Of a DNA stretch of 64,000 nt, positions 47,051 through 57,544 are shown piece after piece. The translations under genes were made by a program, and so were the position numbers. This DNA comes from Cordilura impudica. Taxonomy: Eukaryota; Arthropoda; Insecta; Diptera; Scathophagidae. The notes beneath the pieces were generated by a model, which saw nothing but the letters and a program-made list of their open reading frames with translations, ran no database searches and had not been told where the DNA came from. The DNA is taken from positions 10,118,668 through 10,182,667 of the forward strand of contig OY821519.1 of the NCBI GenBank assembly GCA_963682025.1, in the 5' to 3' direction. Each line of letters starts with the position of its first letter. The stretch's first letter is position 1.

Positions 47051-48014
47051 CTGGGGTGTGAGAAATTCCAAGCCAGGGTGAAAGCACTAGGCCAGATTAG
47101 CAAAACCGTCAAGGGATTTGGCATTCTCAGGCCAAACTTGCTCTTTTCTTGCTTCGTTTTTCATCTATAACTCAAGAACCATTGATGGTTTCTCATTTCA
47201 TTCAGCAAAATTTTAGCTAAGACTTAAATAAATAATTTTTATTAATATATCCGTGTATTAAACATACATCAGGTATGATTGATTTAATATTATAATCTAA
47301 TATATTACTAGGCAAGGCGATTTCTATTGACCGATATAAAACTTTTAGTTACAAAGCGAGTTTGACCAAACATACCTCATTTGAAAGGTATTTATTTTTA
47401 GTTGTCCACCATATTAACAGATTTGCATCATCTGGAACATTTTTTTTTTTTGAGTAATGCTCATTTAAAGTTGTTACTAACACACATACTGTATGTTGAT
47501 TTACTATAACTTCAAAATAACTATGTTGAATACCGGATTGACTAAAATTGATTGGCATACCATTAGGCTCTTATAAAAATATTGATTAACAAACCCATTT
47601 ATATATATTCTGTGTGTTTAGCAAACGTTTATAATGACACTTAATGAATTTTATTTAAAAAGTGTTGAATTGTGAATTGGCTAAAATTGATTAGGCTCTT
47701 ATAATATTAGTTTTTAAATGAAAAAATAAAATTTCCTAGAATTTGCACTCGAATTTCGAGGGCCGGGCACTGCTAGTCAATAATAATCATATGCCCTGAA
47801 TAGGTTATTCTATTCAAAAAATTAATTTAAAAAGAGGCAACAACGAAAATTTTTAAATTAAAATTAATCCAACTTGATTTGCTGAAGCTACTTTCTGAAC
47901 AATGAAATGAGAAATCACCAATCAGAGTAAATATAAATGCTCATAAAAACACTTGGATTTTTTACTATACTGGCCAAGAACTTTCATCCTGACTTGGAAT
48001 TTTTCACTCTCCAG
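47051..48014. mobile_element. TIR element X, copy 1, carrying mini-Helitron H6
   Basis: Imperfect 45-bp terminal inverted repeats (47051-47095 and 47970-48014) agree at 37 of 45 positions; both contain AAATTCCAAG and GGCCAG. The internal flanks carry GATGGTTTCTCATTTCATTC and its inverse. A mini-Helitron (47296-47776) sits in the middle. Copy 2 at 55911 has the same arrangement. No transposase is seen. Confidence 0.6.
47296..47776 (+). mobile_element. Mini-Helitron family H, copy H6
   Basis: It starts TCTAATATATTACTAGGCAAG after A and ends GGGCACTGCTAG before T, with an intact CTCGAATTTCGAG hairpin. At 481 bp it is the longest copy and contains an internal partial duplication of the AATTGTGAATTGGCTAAAATTG region. 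Confidence 0.7.
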
Positions 48015-48269
48015 AAAGGCCGTTTCACAGTCTTCATAACAATGTCACTGAAACTTATTTTACTATTTTTTTCTAAATTCATTTATGAACTCCTCAAAGT
48101 TGGATCGAAGACCATACCTTCAAACTCATAGTATGGAGCATTCTATAGTCGGTCTAAACCGACTATAATGCTTGACTTTGAATTTTTATTTATAACTCAG
48201 GTGCAAACACGGGCTCACTTATGAAATTTGGCATGAGCGTGGATACGAATATTAACACGTTTTGAGATA
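48015..48269. other. INE-like 3' end fragment and spacer
   Basis: A solitary INE-like 3' end hairpin TATAGTCGGTC..ACCGACTATA lies at 48144-48167. The following ACTTTTTACTTG-type tail is degenerate. No gene is seen. Confidence 0.5.
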
Positions 48270-48808
48270 TTTATACCACTATGTGGTTTGGGTATAATGA
48301 CTTTGTGCTGCTGTATGTAACTACCAAAAACCCACCTTTTATTATACTGATCCATCTTTTATTATACTGATCGACTCAGAATCACTTTCTGGTCGATTTA
48401 GCGATGTCCGTCTGTCTGTCCGTCTGTGTGTCAATGTAAACCTTGCAATCTAACTACAGGTCGCAAATATGAATATATATTGTGGAATTTGGTATATAAG
48501 CTTTTGTCAGCCAAAGGATGAACGCTGCTGAAATTGGTGAAATTCGGTCCATGTTCAAACCTACTCCCCATACAAATGACCCCTATGAAATAGACATAGA
48601 TTGCCATAAGATCCAAATTGTCATATAAATCTCAGTCAAATTGGGTTTATATGTGTTTATTATATCCATTAATCAGTAGTCCAAAAATAATCCCTATAGG
48701 ACAATTCGTAGTCATAGGCCTCATATAGAGCTGCTTCCTGGTATTCACTTAAATCTATCAAAAAACAAAAATATTGCACAAATTTTTCTCAAATTTGGTT
48801 TATATATA
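48270..48808 (+). mobile_element. INE-like (GTCY) repeat, copy g, left part
   Basis: It begins TTATACCACTATGTGGTTTGGGTATAATG, has a GTCCGTCTGTCTGTCCGTCT tract at 48407-48427 and breaks at 48808, where the LTR retrotransposon is inserted. It resumes at 54121. Copy c shows the same region without the insertion. Confidence 0.75.
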
Positions 48809-49220
48809 TGTGGGATTAGGGTCTAAAATAATGGACTGCCACAGTTTCCCAACGACGTACTAAATTTAGCAACACGGACGGACATGAGTAGAAAGGAATA
48901 GAAAGAATATTTGAAGTTTAAAAAAAGACGGACAGTCGTTGTTGAGCAATCGAAAGAAACACAAGTTGTAAAGTTGTTATAAAAGTTGTAAAGTCGTGCT
49001 AACTTCGGACGGAAAAAGTTGTGAATTTGAAGAATTAAAGTTGATTCGGACAGACATTTTTATAAATATTTTACAATAATTAAATATAATTATTAACATT
49101 TTTATTCAAAACTAATTTTTAAAAACTATTGCAAATAACAAAGTGAATTTAAATAAATCGTTATTTCAATTAATATTAAAATATAATAACTAGTCTGTGT
49201 TTTATTATATTTTCCCTACA
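48809..49220 (+). repeat. 5' LTR
   Basis: Begins TGTGGGATTAGGG and ends TTTCCCTACA (TG..CA). An AATAAA at 49152-49157 could serve as polyadenylation signal. I compared it line by line with 53709-54120 and found no difference. Confidence 0.95.
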
Positions 49221-49222
49221 TT

Positions 49223-49235
49223 TGGGGGCTCGTCC
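49223..49235 (+). promoter_or_regulatory. Primer binding site, tRNA-Pro type
   Basis: TGGGGGCTCGTCC lies two bases after the 5' LTR. These 13 bases equal the start of the known tRNA-Pro primer site used by several retroviruses. The next five bases differ. It primes minus-strand DNA synthesis. Confidence 0.75.
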
Positions 49236-49612
49236 AATGTCAAAATTTAAAAACAAAAAGTGCATAAAGTTAAAGAATATTTCTTAAAACAAAAATTTAT
49301 CATTAAAAAAGAAGTTGCTAAGTAAAAGAAAATTAAAATTATCTAAAACGGGAAAATTGTCAAATAATTGCAAAAAACCTAAAATACGAAATTATAATAA
49401 AAACCAGTTTTAACTCCGCCCACAAAATATACAGAACGTCTGCATAAAAAAGTATACGATCGGTATTGAAACAATTGAAGTTGAGTGAAAGCGGTCAAAG
49501 TTTAAAACACTAACATTTAAATTGAGCTCAAAGTTGAAAGCTTTTAAAAAAAAAAAAAAAAAAAATGAGTGAAGAAAAATAAAAATGCATTTAAGAGAAT
49601 TATAAAGCAACT
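49236..49612 (+). other. Retroelement leader with short upstream ORFs
   Basis: A-rich leader of about 380 bp. An A tract at 49546-49564 leads into two tiny upstream ORFs (ATGAGTGAAGAAAAATAA and ATGCATTTAAGAGAATTATAA) just before the Gag-Pol start at 49613. They could lower or regulate Gag-Pol initiation; this is inference. Confidence 0.5.
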
Positions 49613-52600
49613 ATGTCAGAGCAAAGTGAGGATGATAGAATAAAAACACGTTCAAAGCTAAAAGAATTAAAATTTAAAGAAAGTGGTGGTCAAATCAAAC
49701 ATGAAATAAACAAAAATATTACAGAGAGTGATAATCAGGAAAGTGCAAATAAAAATATTACAACTAAAGAAAGCGATAACCAAAAGAAACAACTAATAGA
49801 AAACATAGTACAAAATAAAGAAGTTAAAGAAACGTCAGAAGGTACAAATCAAAACATACAAGTCAATTTTGAAAATCAAGTTAAAGAAAGTGAAGTAAAA
49901 AATAACATTAAAACAATGTCGAACGAGGAAAATCCAAATGGTGTGGAGCGAATGGCTTCCAATGTTATTTCGGCAGGTGCAGCAGAAAAAGCAATTCCTG
50001 TATTTGAAGGTGACAGCGGCATGAACATTAAAATGTGGATAGAAAATTTTGAATACAATGCAACCACTTACGGTTGGGACGATTTACAAAAATTTGTTTT
50101 TGCGCGGAGCAAAATGAGAAAAACAGCAGATTTATTTTTACAATCAGTGCCTGTGAGCAATTATAAAGCTCTTAAAGAACTTTTGGAAGATGAATTTCAA
50201 AGGGAGTACCCAAGTGCAGAAGTCCATTCACAGCTTCGCGATCGTCGAAAACAAGACAATGAAAGTATACACGAATATATACTGCATATGCGTCGAATTG
50301 GTTCGTTCGGTTCGGTTGATGAACTTTCAATTATTCGGTACGTCGTTGACGGATTAAAAGGCAAGCAGGAAAATAAAATTAACTTATACAGTGCTAAAAA
50401 TTATAAAGAATTAAAAGCTCAATACGAAATATATGAAAGAATATATAAAAATAAACATGAAAATAAACTTGAAAAGGGAAGTGAAAATCGTTACAAGACA
50501 AATAAAAACTCTACTAATTCAAAAACAATTCGGTGTTATAATTGTGGATCTCATGATCATAAACGTAGTTCTTGCACTATAGATGGACCAAAATGTTTTA
50601 AGTGCAACAAAACTGGCCACATATCGAAAGACTGTAAAATGGCAAATACTGATAAAGTGACTAGTTCTGATAAAGTGAATTGTACAATAAATGAAACTAG
50701 TTTAAAGAAACTAATGATAAATGAAATTTTGTTTTATTGTTTGATCGACAGTGGCGCGGATATTTCCCTTGTGAAAGAAAGCATTTTTAATAAAAACATT
50801 AAAAAAGACATTCAGAATTATAATAGAGAAATTGTTGGTTTCGGTGGTGCTGTGACAATACCAAAAGGTATTGTAAAAGTAAATTCAAATTTCGATGGAA
50901 TTTTAGTTTCCCACAACCTTGTAGTTGTACCAGATAATGCTGTTGGTTACGATATTGTAATCGGCTTTGATACTTTAAAAAAACTACGGTACACGTCGGA
51001 TGAAAAAGGGTATACGTTTCACTCATTAATTAATAACCGCAGTGAAGATGAATGTAAAAAAATTATGAACATAAATGTTGTCGAAGAATCTAATGTAGTG
51101 GCACCGGTCGGTTATAAAAAACATATTGAACAAATTAAAAATAATTATACGCCGGTACGTAACGCAGTCAACCCGATAAAAATGAAAATTGTTTTAGAAA
51201 AAGAAGATCCGATATATTCGTCACCCAGTCGTTTGCCACAGCCGGAGCAGAAAATAGTTGAAGACCAAGTTAATGAATGGCTAAAATCTGGTATTATTCG
51301 AAAGTCTACATCTCAGTATTGCAGTCGTGTAGTGTTAGCTGATAAAAAAGATGGTTCTAAGAGGATGTGCATCGATTACAGACGTTTGAATAAGGTATGT
51401 TTTAAAGACCGTTTCCCAGTTCCAAATATGGAGGACTTAATTGATTGTTTAGCTGGTTCATCTGTATTCAGCGTATTGGATATAAAAAACGCATTTTTGC
51501 ACGTTCCTGTTGAAGAAGACTGTAAAAAGTTTACAACTTTTGTGACAAATCAAGGCATTTTCGAATTTAATTATGCACCGTTCGGATTCTGCAATTCTCC
51601 AGCAGTTTTTATACGTTTTATCAACTCAATTTTTCGAGAACTTGTTAACGAAGGTATAATGCAAATTTACATGGATGACATTATCATTTTTTCAGCTGAT
51701 AATAATACAGGTATGAGCTATTTGCAAAAAGTTATTAATGTTGCTGCACAAAATAATTTAGAAATAAACTGGAAAAAATGTAAATTTTTGCAAAATCGAG
51801 TTGAATTTTTGGGAATGATTATAGAAAATGGTACAGTAAAGCCCAGTGATGAAAAAATAAAAGCTGTAAAAAATTTTCCAATACCACAGAATGTTAGAGG
51901 TATAAAGTTTATAGAAAATTATTCAGTAGTTGCTAGACCTTTAACAAACTTACTTAAGAAGAACGTTGCATTTGTTATTGGTGATGAAGCAAAAACGGCC
52001 ATTAAAACATTAAAAGATATTTTGACAAATCAACCAGTTTTGAGAATTTTTTCAAGAGAGGCAAAAACAGAGTTGCATACAGATGCGTCGAAATTGGGTT
52101 TTGGTGCTATACTAATACAACAATTTGATGAAAAGTGGTATCCTGTTTATTTTTATAGTAAAAAAACATCTGAATCAGAAGCAAAACTACATAGCTATCA
52201 TTTAGAAATAAAGGCTGCGTTTTTAGGAATGAAGAAGTTACGACATTATCTTTTGGGGATGAAATTCGATTTAATTACTGATTGTTTAGCATTCCAGCAA
52301 ACATATAGAAAGGATGATTTGGTACCCTCGATCTCTAGATACGTAATGTACATGCAGGATTTTGATTATAATTTAAAACATCGAAAAGGTGAACGAATGA
52401 AGCACGTCGATGCGCTCAGTAGGCATGCGGTTAATATTGTTAGCGTAGAATCAGAATTGAAATGTCGTTTGCAAAAAGCACAAAATACTGATGATACCTT
52501 AAAAGCTATTATTGAAATATTGAATACTCGTCCGTATGGTAACTACAAGTTGATAGGTGGTGTTTTATGTAAACCAGTTGACGGAAATGATGTATTTGTT

Positions 52601-53695
52601 GTTCCTCGTCATATGGAGAAAGAAATTATCACGAGAGCACATGAAAATGGTAATTTTGGAACAGCAAAAACCGTTCATCAAATAAAACAACATTATTTTA
52701 TATCACACATAGAAAACAAAGTAAATAAAGTAATACAAAATTGTATAAAATGCATTCTTTTCAACAAAAAACAAGGAAAATTAGAAGGGTTTCTAGAATG
52801 CATTGATAAAGGTGACGTGCCGTTGTGTACGATACACGTTGATCATTTAGGACCAATGGATGCTACGTCAAAGCAGTATAAGCATATATTTGCTGTTGTT
52901 GATGATTTTAGTAAATTCGTTTGGCTGTACCCCACAAAAAGCACTGGTGTGGATGAAGTCATTAACAAGCTCGAGTGTTGGCGTTCGATTTTTGGTGATC
53001 CACAACGTATTATAAGTGACAGAGGTGCAGCGTTTAATTCAAACGCATTTAAAGAATTTTGCAATTCTAAAAACATCGAACATATACTTACAACAACTGG
53101 TGTACCGAGAGGTAACGGGCAAGTGGAACGTGTCAACAGGACTATATTAGCAGTAATATCAAAACTTTCATCTGAAAAACCTGAAATGTGGTACAAAGAA
53201 GTAGTCAATGTTCAAAAAGCTCTGAATAGTAGTTTTCATAGATCTGCTGGTCGCTCACCATTTGAAGTTTTGTTTGGCGTAAAGATGAAAAATGGCAGCT
53301 GCAATAACGTAATGGAAATTCTAGAAACTGAACTGGTGAACGAATTTGATAAAGATCGTGAACAACTTAGATATGAAACTAAACAACAAATTCGAAAAGT
53401 ACAAATCGAAAATAAGAAGAACTTTGATCGTAAAAGAAAGAAAAATTTTGATTACAAAGTTGGCGATTTGGTGGCTATTAAAAGAACCCAATTTATTGCC
53501 GGCAGAAAACTTGCTAATGAATATCTTGGGCCGTATGAAGTTACAAAGGTAAAGCGAAATGGGCGTTATGAGGTTCGAAAAGCAGCATCTTTTGAGGGGC
53601 CGAATACAACAAGCACTAGCAATGATCATATGAAGTTATGGCGTTATTCCGAAGCTGACGATGAAGATGGTAGTTCATCCGAGACGGATGATTAG
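49613..53695 (+). CDS. gag-pol: Gag-Pol polyprotein of Ty3/Gypsy retrotransposon
   Basis: One 1360-residue frame encodes structural and enzymatic parts without a frameshift between them. Gag occupies roughly residues 1-340. A charged N-terminus precedes a capsid-like region, then two CCHC knuckles start at Cys308 (CYNCGSHDHKRSSC) and Cys328 (CFKCNKTGHISKDC). The protease motif DSGA begins at 379. Reverse transcriptase has YMDD at 686-689. RNase H begins near HTDAS (Asp824). Integrase has a zinc-type N-domain (HENGNFG..CIKC), Asp1077, Asp1136 and Glu1172 (DD35E), and a C-terminal GDLVAIKR..YLGPYEV region. Near residues 763-765 (51899-51907) the text runs NVRGIKFIENY, so about ten residues usual at this RT connection (the FLGL..Y segment) are missing. 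The frame is open but the enzyme may be weakened. Confidence 0.95.
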   Translation: MSEQSEDDRIKTRSKLKELKFKESGGQIKHEINKNITESDNQESANKNITTKESDNQKKQLIENIVQNKEVKETSEGTNQNIQVNFENQVKESEVKNNIKTMSNEENPNGVERMASNVISAGAAEKAIPVFEGDSGMNIKMWIENFEYNATTYGWDDLQKFVFARSKMRKTADLFLQSVPVSNYKALKELLEDEFQREYPSAEVHSQLRDRRKQDNESIHEYILHMRRIGSFGSVDELSIIRYVVDGLKGKQENKINLYSAKNYKELKAQYEIYERIYKNKHENKLEKGSENRYKTNKNSTNSKTIRCYNCGSHDHKRSSCTIDGPKCFKCNKTGHISKDCKMANTDKVTSSDKVNCTINETSLKKLMINEILFYCLIDSGADISLVKESIFNKNIKKDIQNYNREIVGFGGAVTIPKGIVKVNSNFDGILVSHNLVVVPDNAVGYDIVIGFDTLKKLRYTSDEKGYTFHSLINNRSEDECKKIMNINVVEESNVVAPVGYKKHIEQIKNNYTPVRNAVNPIKMKIVLEKEDPIYSSPSRLPQPEQKIVEDQVNEWLKSGIIRKSTSQYCSRVVLADKKDGSKRMCIDYRRLNKVCFKDRFPVPNMEDLIDCLAGSSVFSVLDIKNAFLHVPVEEDCKKFTTFVTNQGIFEFNYAPFGFCNSPAVFIRFINSIFRELVNEGIMQIYMDDIIIFSADNNTGMSYLQKVINVAAQNNLEINWKKCKFLQNRVEFLGMIIENGTVKPSDEKIKAVKNFPIPQNVRGIKFIENYSVVARPLTNLLKKNVAFVIGDEAKTAIKTLKDILTNQPVLRIFSREAKTELHTDASKLGFGAILIQQFDEKWYPVYFYSKKTSESEAKLHSYHLEIKAAFLGMKKLRHYLLGMKFDLITDCLAFQQTYRKDDLVPSISRYVMYMQDFDYNLKHRKGERMKHVDALSRHAVNIVSVESELKCRLQKAQNTDDTLKAIIEILNTRPYGNYKLIGGVLCKPVDGNDVFVVPRHMEKEIITRAHENGNFGTAKTVHQIKQHYFISHIENKVNKVIQNCIKCILFNKKQGKLEGFLECIDKGDVPLCTIHVDHLGPMDATSKQYKHIFAVVDDFSKFVWLYPTKSTGVDEVINKLECWRSIFGDPQRIISDRGAAFNSNAFKEFCNSKNIEHILTTTGVPRGNGQVERVNRTILAVISKLSSEKPEMWYKEVVNVQKALNSSFHRSAGRSPFEVLFGVKMKNGSCNNVMEILETELVNEFDKDREQLRYETKQQIRKVQIENKKNFDRKRKKNFDYKVGDLVAIKRTQFIAGRKLANEYLGPYEVTKVKRNGRYEVRKAASFEGPNTTSTSNDHMKLWRYSEADDEDGSSSETDD

Positions 53696-53708
53696 TCGGA
53701 TGGCCGAA

Positions 53709-54120
53709 TGTGGGATTAGGGTCTAAAATAATGGACTGCCACAGTTTCCCAACGACGTACTAAATTTAGCAACACGGACGGACATGAGTAGAAAGGAATA
53801 GAAAGAATATTTGAAGTTTAAAAAAAGACGGACAGTCGTTGTTGAGCAATCGAAAGAAACACAAGTTGTAAAGTTGTTATAAAAGTTGTAAAGTCGTGCT
53901 AACTTCGGACGGAAAAAGTTGTGAATTTGAAGAATTAAAGTTGATTCGGACAGACATTTTTATAAATATTTTACAATAATTAAATATAATTATTAACATT
54001 TTTATTCAAAACTAATTTTTAAAAACTATTGCAAATAACAAAGTGAATTTAAATAAATCGTTATTTCAATTAATATTAAAATATAATAACTAGTCTGTGT
54101 TTTATTATATTTTCCCTACA
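53709..54120 (+). repeat. 3' LTR
   Basis: Identical by eye to the 5' LTR. It starts only 13 bases after the Gag-Pol stop codon. No clear polypurine tract precedes it; the adjacent bases read CGGATGGCCGAA. Confidence 0.95.
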
Positions 54121-54378
54121 TATATTTTTTCAAAATAGAAGTGACTTTACCAAATATGGTCTGGATCGGTCCATTTTTCGACCTAGTCCCCATATAAATA
54201 AAGCACCCGATATGAACTTTTTCATATCTGCGGCCAAAAAATAAATAACTATGCCACTCAAATTCGGTTTATGGTTATTTTCTATATCCAATTAGTTGGA
54301 CCGATGAGATAGGGTCTCCAAACCACGGTATAGGTTATCGTATAGTAGGTCTAGACCGACTATAATTTTCTTACTTGT
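54121..54378 (+). mobile_element. INE-like (GTCY) repeat, copy g, right part
   Basis: It continues from 48808: ATATTTTTTCAAAATAGAAG, GGATCGGTCCATTTTTCGACCTAGTCCCCATATAAATA, then the terminal hairpin TATAGTAGGTC..GACCGACTATA (54341-54364) and ATTTTCTTACTTG. One arm of the hairpin has a single mismatch. Confidence 0.75.
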
Positions 54379-55905
54379 TTTTCTTATATTGATGTATGAT
54401 ATTCGCCAACAAAAAAAAATATTTTTTTTTGAAATAAATAAATTAAAAAATATTTTGTTATGGTGGTTTTGACAGAAAAATTCTCTAAAAGTGTTAGAAC
54501 ATTTTATCACTACACCACGAATACCCTTAATATGTTCTCAACAAACATAACCAAAGATTTCCGCGTTTTTATTTCATTACCAGTTTTGCAGTTTGTATTA
54601 CAGCTTCCTCTACACCATTCATAGACTATTATTATAGCTTTGTAATAAGCATAATTGCCATAGACATGTTCTATACTTTTACTTTTTATGGCCATAAACA
54701 TAATTTACTCAGAAAAAAAGTGCGTTACGCATTCGAACAATAACAATATAAACCAAATAAGGCACGAGATCAGCAAGTAGAGGCTGTACAGCCTCCACCA
54801 AGACCGAAATCTTAGTAGTTTGTAGATATGGCAGGCGTCGTTTAGGGTCATTTTCGTTTGTTCGTTTGTTCGTTGGCAAAATCTCTAAATCATCTTCGAT
54901 GTAATATTTGTAATTGCTTAAACGGCACGAATTTGCTGTTGTACAGCTTCCTTTTTAACTGCTTTGCATATTCATGTGGGAATTACCAAAAACACATCCA
55001 TACACACAAACATATATAACTAACGCACATAAAGACAGTAACACCCATTTTAGTGTTACTAAACATCATCCGTTTATCCCCTCGGTCCTTTCTAAATATC
55101 TACTATTTTTTTTTCTTCCTTATTCTCGAAATAAGTATCATAACCTTATGACATAATAACAATTTAGTACTAGTATTAGTTGTTTTTGCCATCTTTTATA
55201 AGCATTTTTGTTAATTCTTAAACAGTGATGCTTAAATTAATAGGAAAATTTATATTTTTGTTAAATGTTCCTCCTAACAACTGGGAACAATATCATTTAG
55301 CCTTTCATTGTGAAATTAAAAAAAAATGTTTATAAAAGATTAATTAGGTAAACTAAGCTGTAATCTTTAAAAAAGTTCAGCTTAATTTATGTCTATATAT
55401 TTGCTATTATTTTAAGCGCTACTGCTTCTGTTTCCACATTATGATTGCCTTTGTTGTAGACAATTTATACATTCACGTTAGACAATTGAAAGAAATGGCC
55501 GGTAGTGGATGTAAGTAGGCGTCGATTCTATTGTTTTTTTTTTTTTGTTTTTATATTTTTGTGTAGTCACTACGTTTGTTATATATTTGATACAATGAAT
55601 ACAATCGCCCTTCTAACATGGGTATACATATTTGCCTATTAACTACAATTCGTACAATTATCTTAAACTCTATCAATTTATTGTTGTATGTGTGTCATTA
55701 ACTTTTGTACTACATATGAATTTGTTAATATGTATATTTTTTTATATTTAAATATAACAGGGAAGAAATCATATTCTAATATTTGCATATTTGTATCAAT
55801 TCTAATATTGATATTCAAATATTTTAGCTTATTATTTTGACTAATTCCAATTGAGATTTAATTTTGAGATGTGGTATAATTTACGTTGAAATACACCATG
55901 GAACC
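54379..55905. other. AT-rich stretch without recognised gene
   Basis: Some parts (54760-54960, 55400-55520) have more balanced composition and may be unique host DNA. The ORFs here are short and show no domain. Confidence 0.45.
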
Positions 55906-55910
55906 ATTTT

Positions 55911-56756
55911 TGGGGGAGAGAAATTCCAAGTGAAATTCTAGGTCAGTATAATAAAATATCCAGAGCAAGCAAATTTGCTAGCTAAGGCTTAAATAAATAA
56001 TCTATAACATTAATAGATAAGGCGGTTTCTTGTGACCGATGATTTGTTCAACAGTTTCTCCCGATTTTGACCAAATGTATCTAATTTGAAACGTATTTGT
56101 TTATAGCAGTGTACCAGACTAATAGATTTTAAAATTTCAACAACTTTGTTGGAGTTATTCTCATTGAAAAAACATGCATAAAATTATACATTGCTATGTG
56201 TGTGTTTATTAAATTTATTAATGTGTTAGAAAAAAAAGAAATCGTTTTCTTCATTCACAATAATAATTGTGTTGAATTGAAAAATTATTTTGCACATAGC
56301 ATACCTTTAGGGTCAATAAATTATTAAATGTAGAAATAAAATTTCCTAGAATTTTCACTCGAATTCCGAGGACTAAAATCTGCTAGTTTTTATAAATATA
56401 TCTATGAAAAAAAAAGCGAGAAGACTGATTACATCTCCTCTACTCTACTAATAAATAAAAATCAATCGAAATGAATATATTATGTGATTCAAAAAGTTTA
56501 TTAAAAAAAGGGAAAATTTTTTTTTTTAATTTCATTCGTTAAAATTAGTCCAACTTGATTTGTTGAAACTATTTGCTGAAGAATGAAATAAGAAATTTTC
56601 AATGATTCTAGAGTTATAGCTGAAAAACCCAGCAAACAAACATCAAGATAAGGAAAAATATAAATATTTGACGTGAGAATGCCAAACCCTTCGGAACGTA
56701 TGCTATACTGGCCTAGAGCTTTCACCATGACTTGGAATTTCTCACCCCCTAGAATG
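55911..56756. mobile_element. TIR element X, copy 2, carrying mini-Helitron H7
   Basis: The right end (about 56702-56752) is the inverse of GGGGGTGAGAAATTCC, AAGTCATGGTGAAAGC and TCTAGGCCAGTATA. The left end (55911-55950) has the same text with an internal deletion. The inner flanks GCTAAGGCTTAAATAAATAA and TTAGTCCAACTTGATTTG match copy 1 at 47051-48014. The mini-Helitron is at the corresponding place. Confidence 0.6.
56001..56386 (+). mobile_element. Mini-Helitron family H, copy H7
   Basis: It starts TCTATAACATTAATAGATAAG after A and ends AAAATCTGCTAG before T. The hairpin CTCGAATTCCGAG has one changed base. Confidence 0.7.
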
Positions 56757-56948
56757 GCTGTTGCACTGTTATATATATATATTAATACGTGAAGGTAAAT
56801 TTTTTTACCCCTTTTTAAGCAAAATGCGGGTTACGGCAGGGCGCGAAATTTGACATAGTTATACTTCATATGCGAAATGATAAAATTTATGTATAATAAG
56901 TGTTAAACATATATTAAATTAAATAAAATAAAACATTAATCTAATCTA
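56757..56948. other. AT-rich spacer
   Basis: No gene; a short (TA)n run at 56770 and a GCGGGTTACGGCAGGGCGCG phrase at 56826 stand out. Confidence 0.4.
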
Positions 56949-57544
56949 TCTATATATATAAAATGGAATGTGTGTTTGTTTATTTGTTTATTTGTTTGTT
57001 TCTTTGTACCTTATAGGAGACCAAACCTCTGGACCGATCTTCCTGAAATTTTCACAGCATTTAACTGGGACTCTGGCATGATTAATAGGGTACTTTTCTT
57101 CGACCACGCCAACTTTTACGCATACTTTTTTAAAATTATGTAATTGCTCCCATATAGTTTTTAACAGATTTACTTTAAATTGTATACACATTATACTCCC
57201 TTTTCACGCCAAATGTTGTTTGAAAGTTTTAAACTTTTTGTTCTCTGTACAAATTTGTTCCGTCCAACGGATTTTTTTTTATTTGGTAGTATATTGCAAT
57301 TAATACCGTTAACTTCGCCATATAACTATGAACCACGCCCACTTCACCGCCCCCTTTTTTTAATTCAGATACTTACTTATACCACTAACAATGTTTGCTA
57401 TACAAAATACATTTTTTGTAATATGTATTTACCTAAAGTTTTATACACTTTTTATTTACAGGTAAGGTAGCCATACATTTTTTTATTACCAAATCCCCCT
57501 TTTTCGCCCCATTTTACCTTAAATTATAATTAATCTGCTTTCAA
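56949..57544 (+). mobile_element. Helitron 5' region without matching 3' end
   Basis: It starts TCTATATATATAAAATGG and continues with GTGTGTTTGTTTATTTG, CCTTATAGGAGACCAAACC and CCGATCTTCCTGAAATTTTC, closely parallel to the neighbouring Helitron at 57545. No CTRR end precedes that second start. It is either truncated or the outer part of a duplicated 5' end. Confidence 0.6.

Larger units (their letters stand above)
48805..54124 (+). mobile_element. Ty3/Gypsy-type LTR retrotransposon, full length
   Basis: Two 412-bp LTRs (48809-49220 and 53709-54120) flank a primer site, a leader and one Gag-Pol frame of 1360 codons. TATA is duplicated at 48805-48808 and 54121-54124. The domain order protease - reverse transcriptase - RNase H - integrase defines Ty3/Gypsy. 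No envelope gene is present. By eye the LTRs are identical, so insertion is recent. The host site is the INE-like repeat copy g. Confidence 0.95.

Noticed and set aside
49410..53629. Minus-strand and out-of-frame ORFs over the LTR element
   Set aside because: They overlap the long Gag-Pol frame and show no domain.
54510..55156. Short ORFs of about 60 codons on both strands
   Set aside because: No domain, no codon structure, and AT-rich context.
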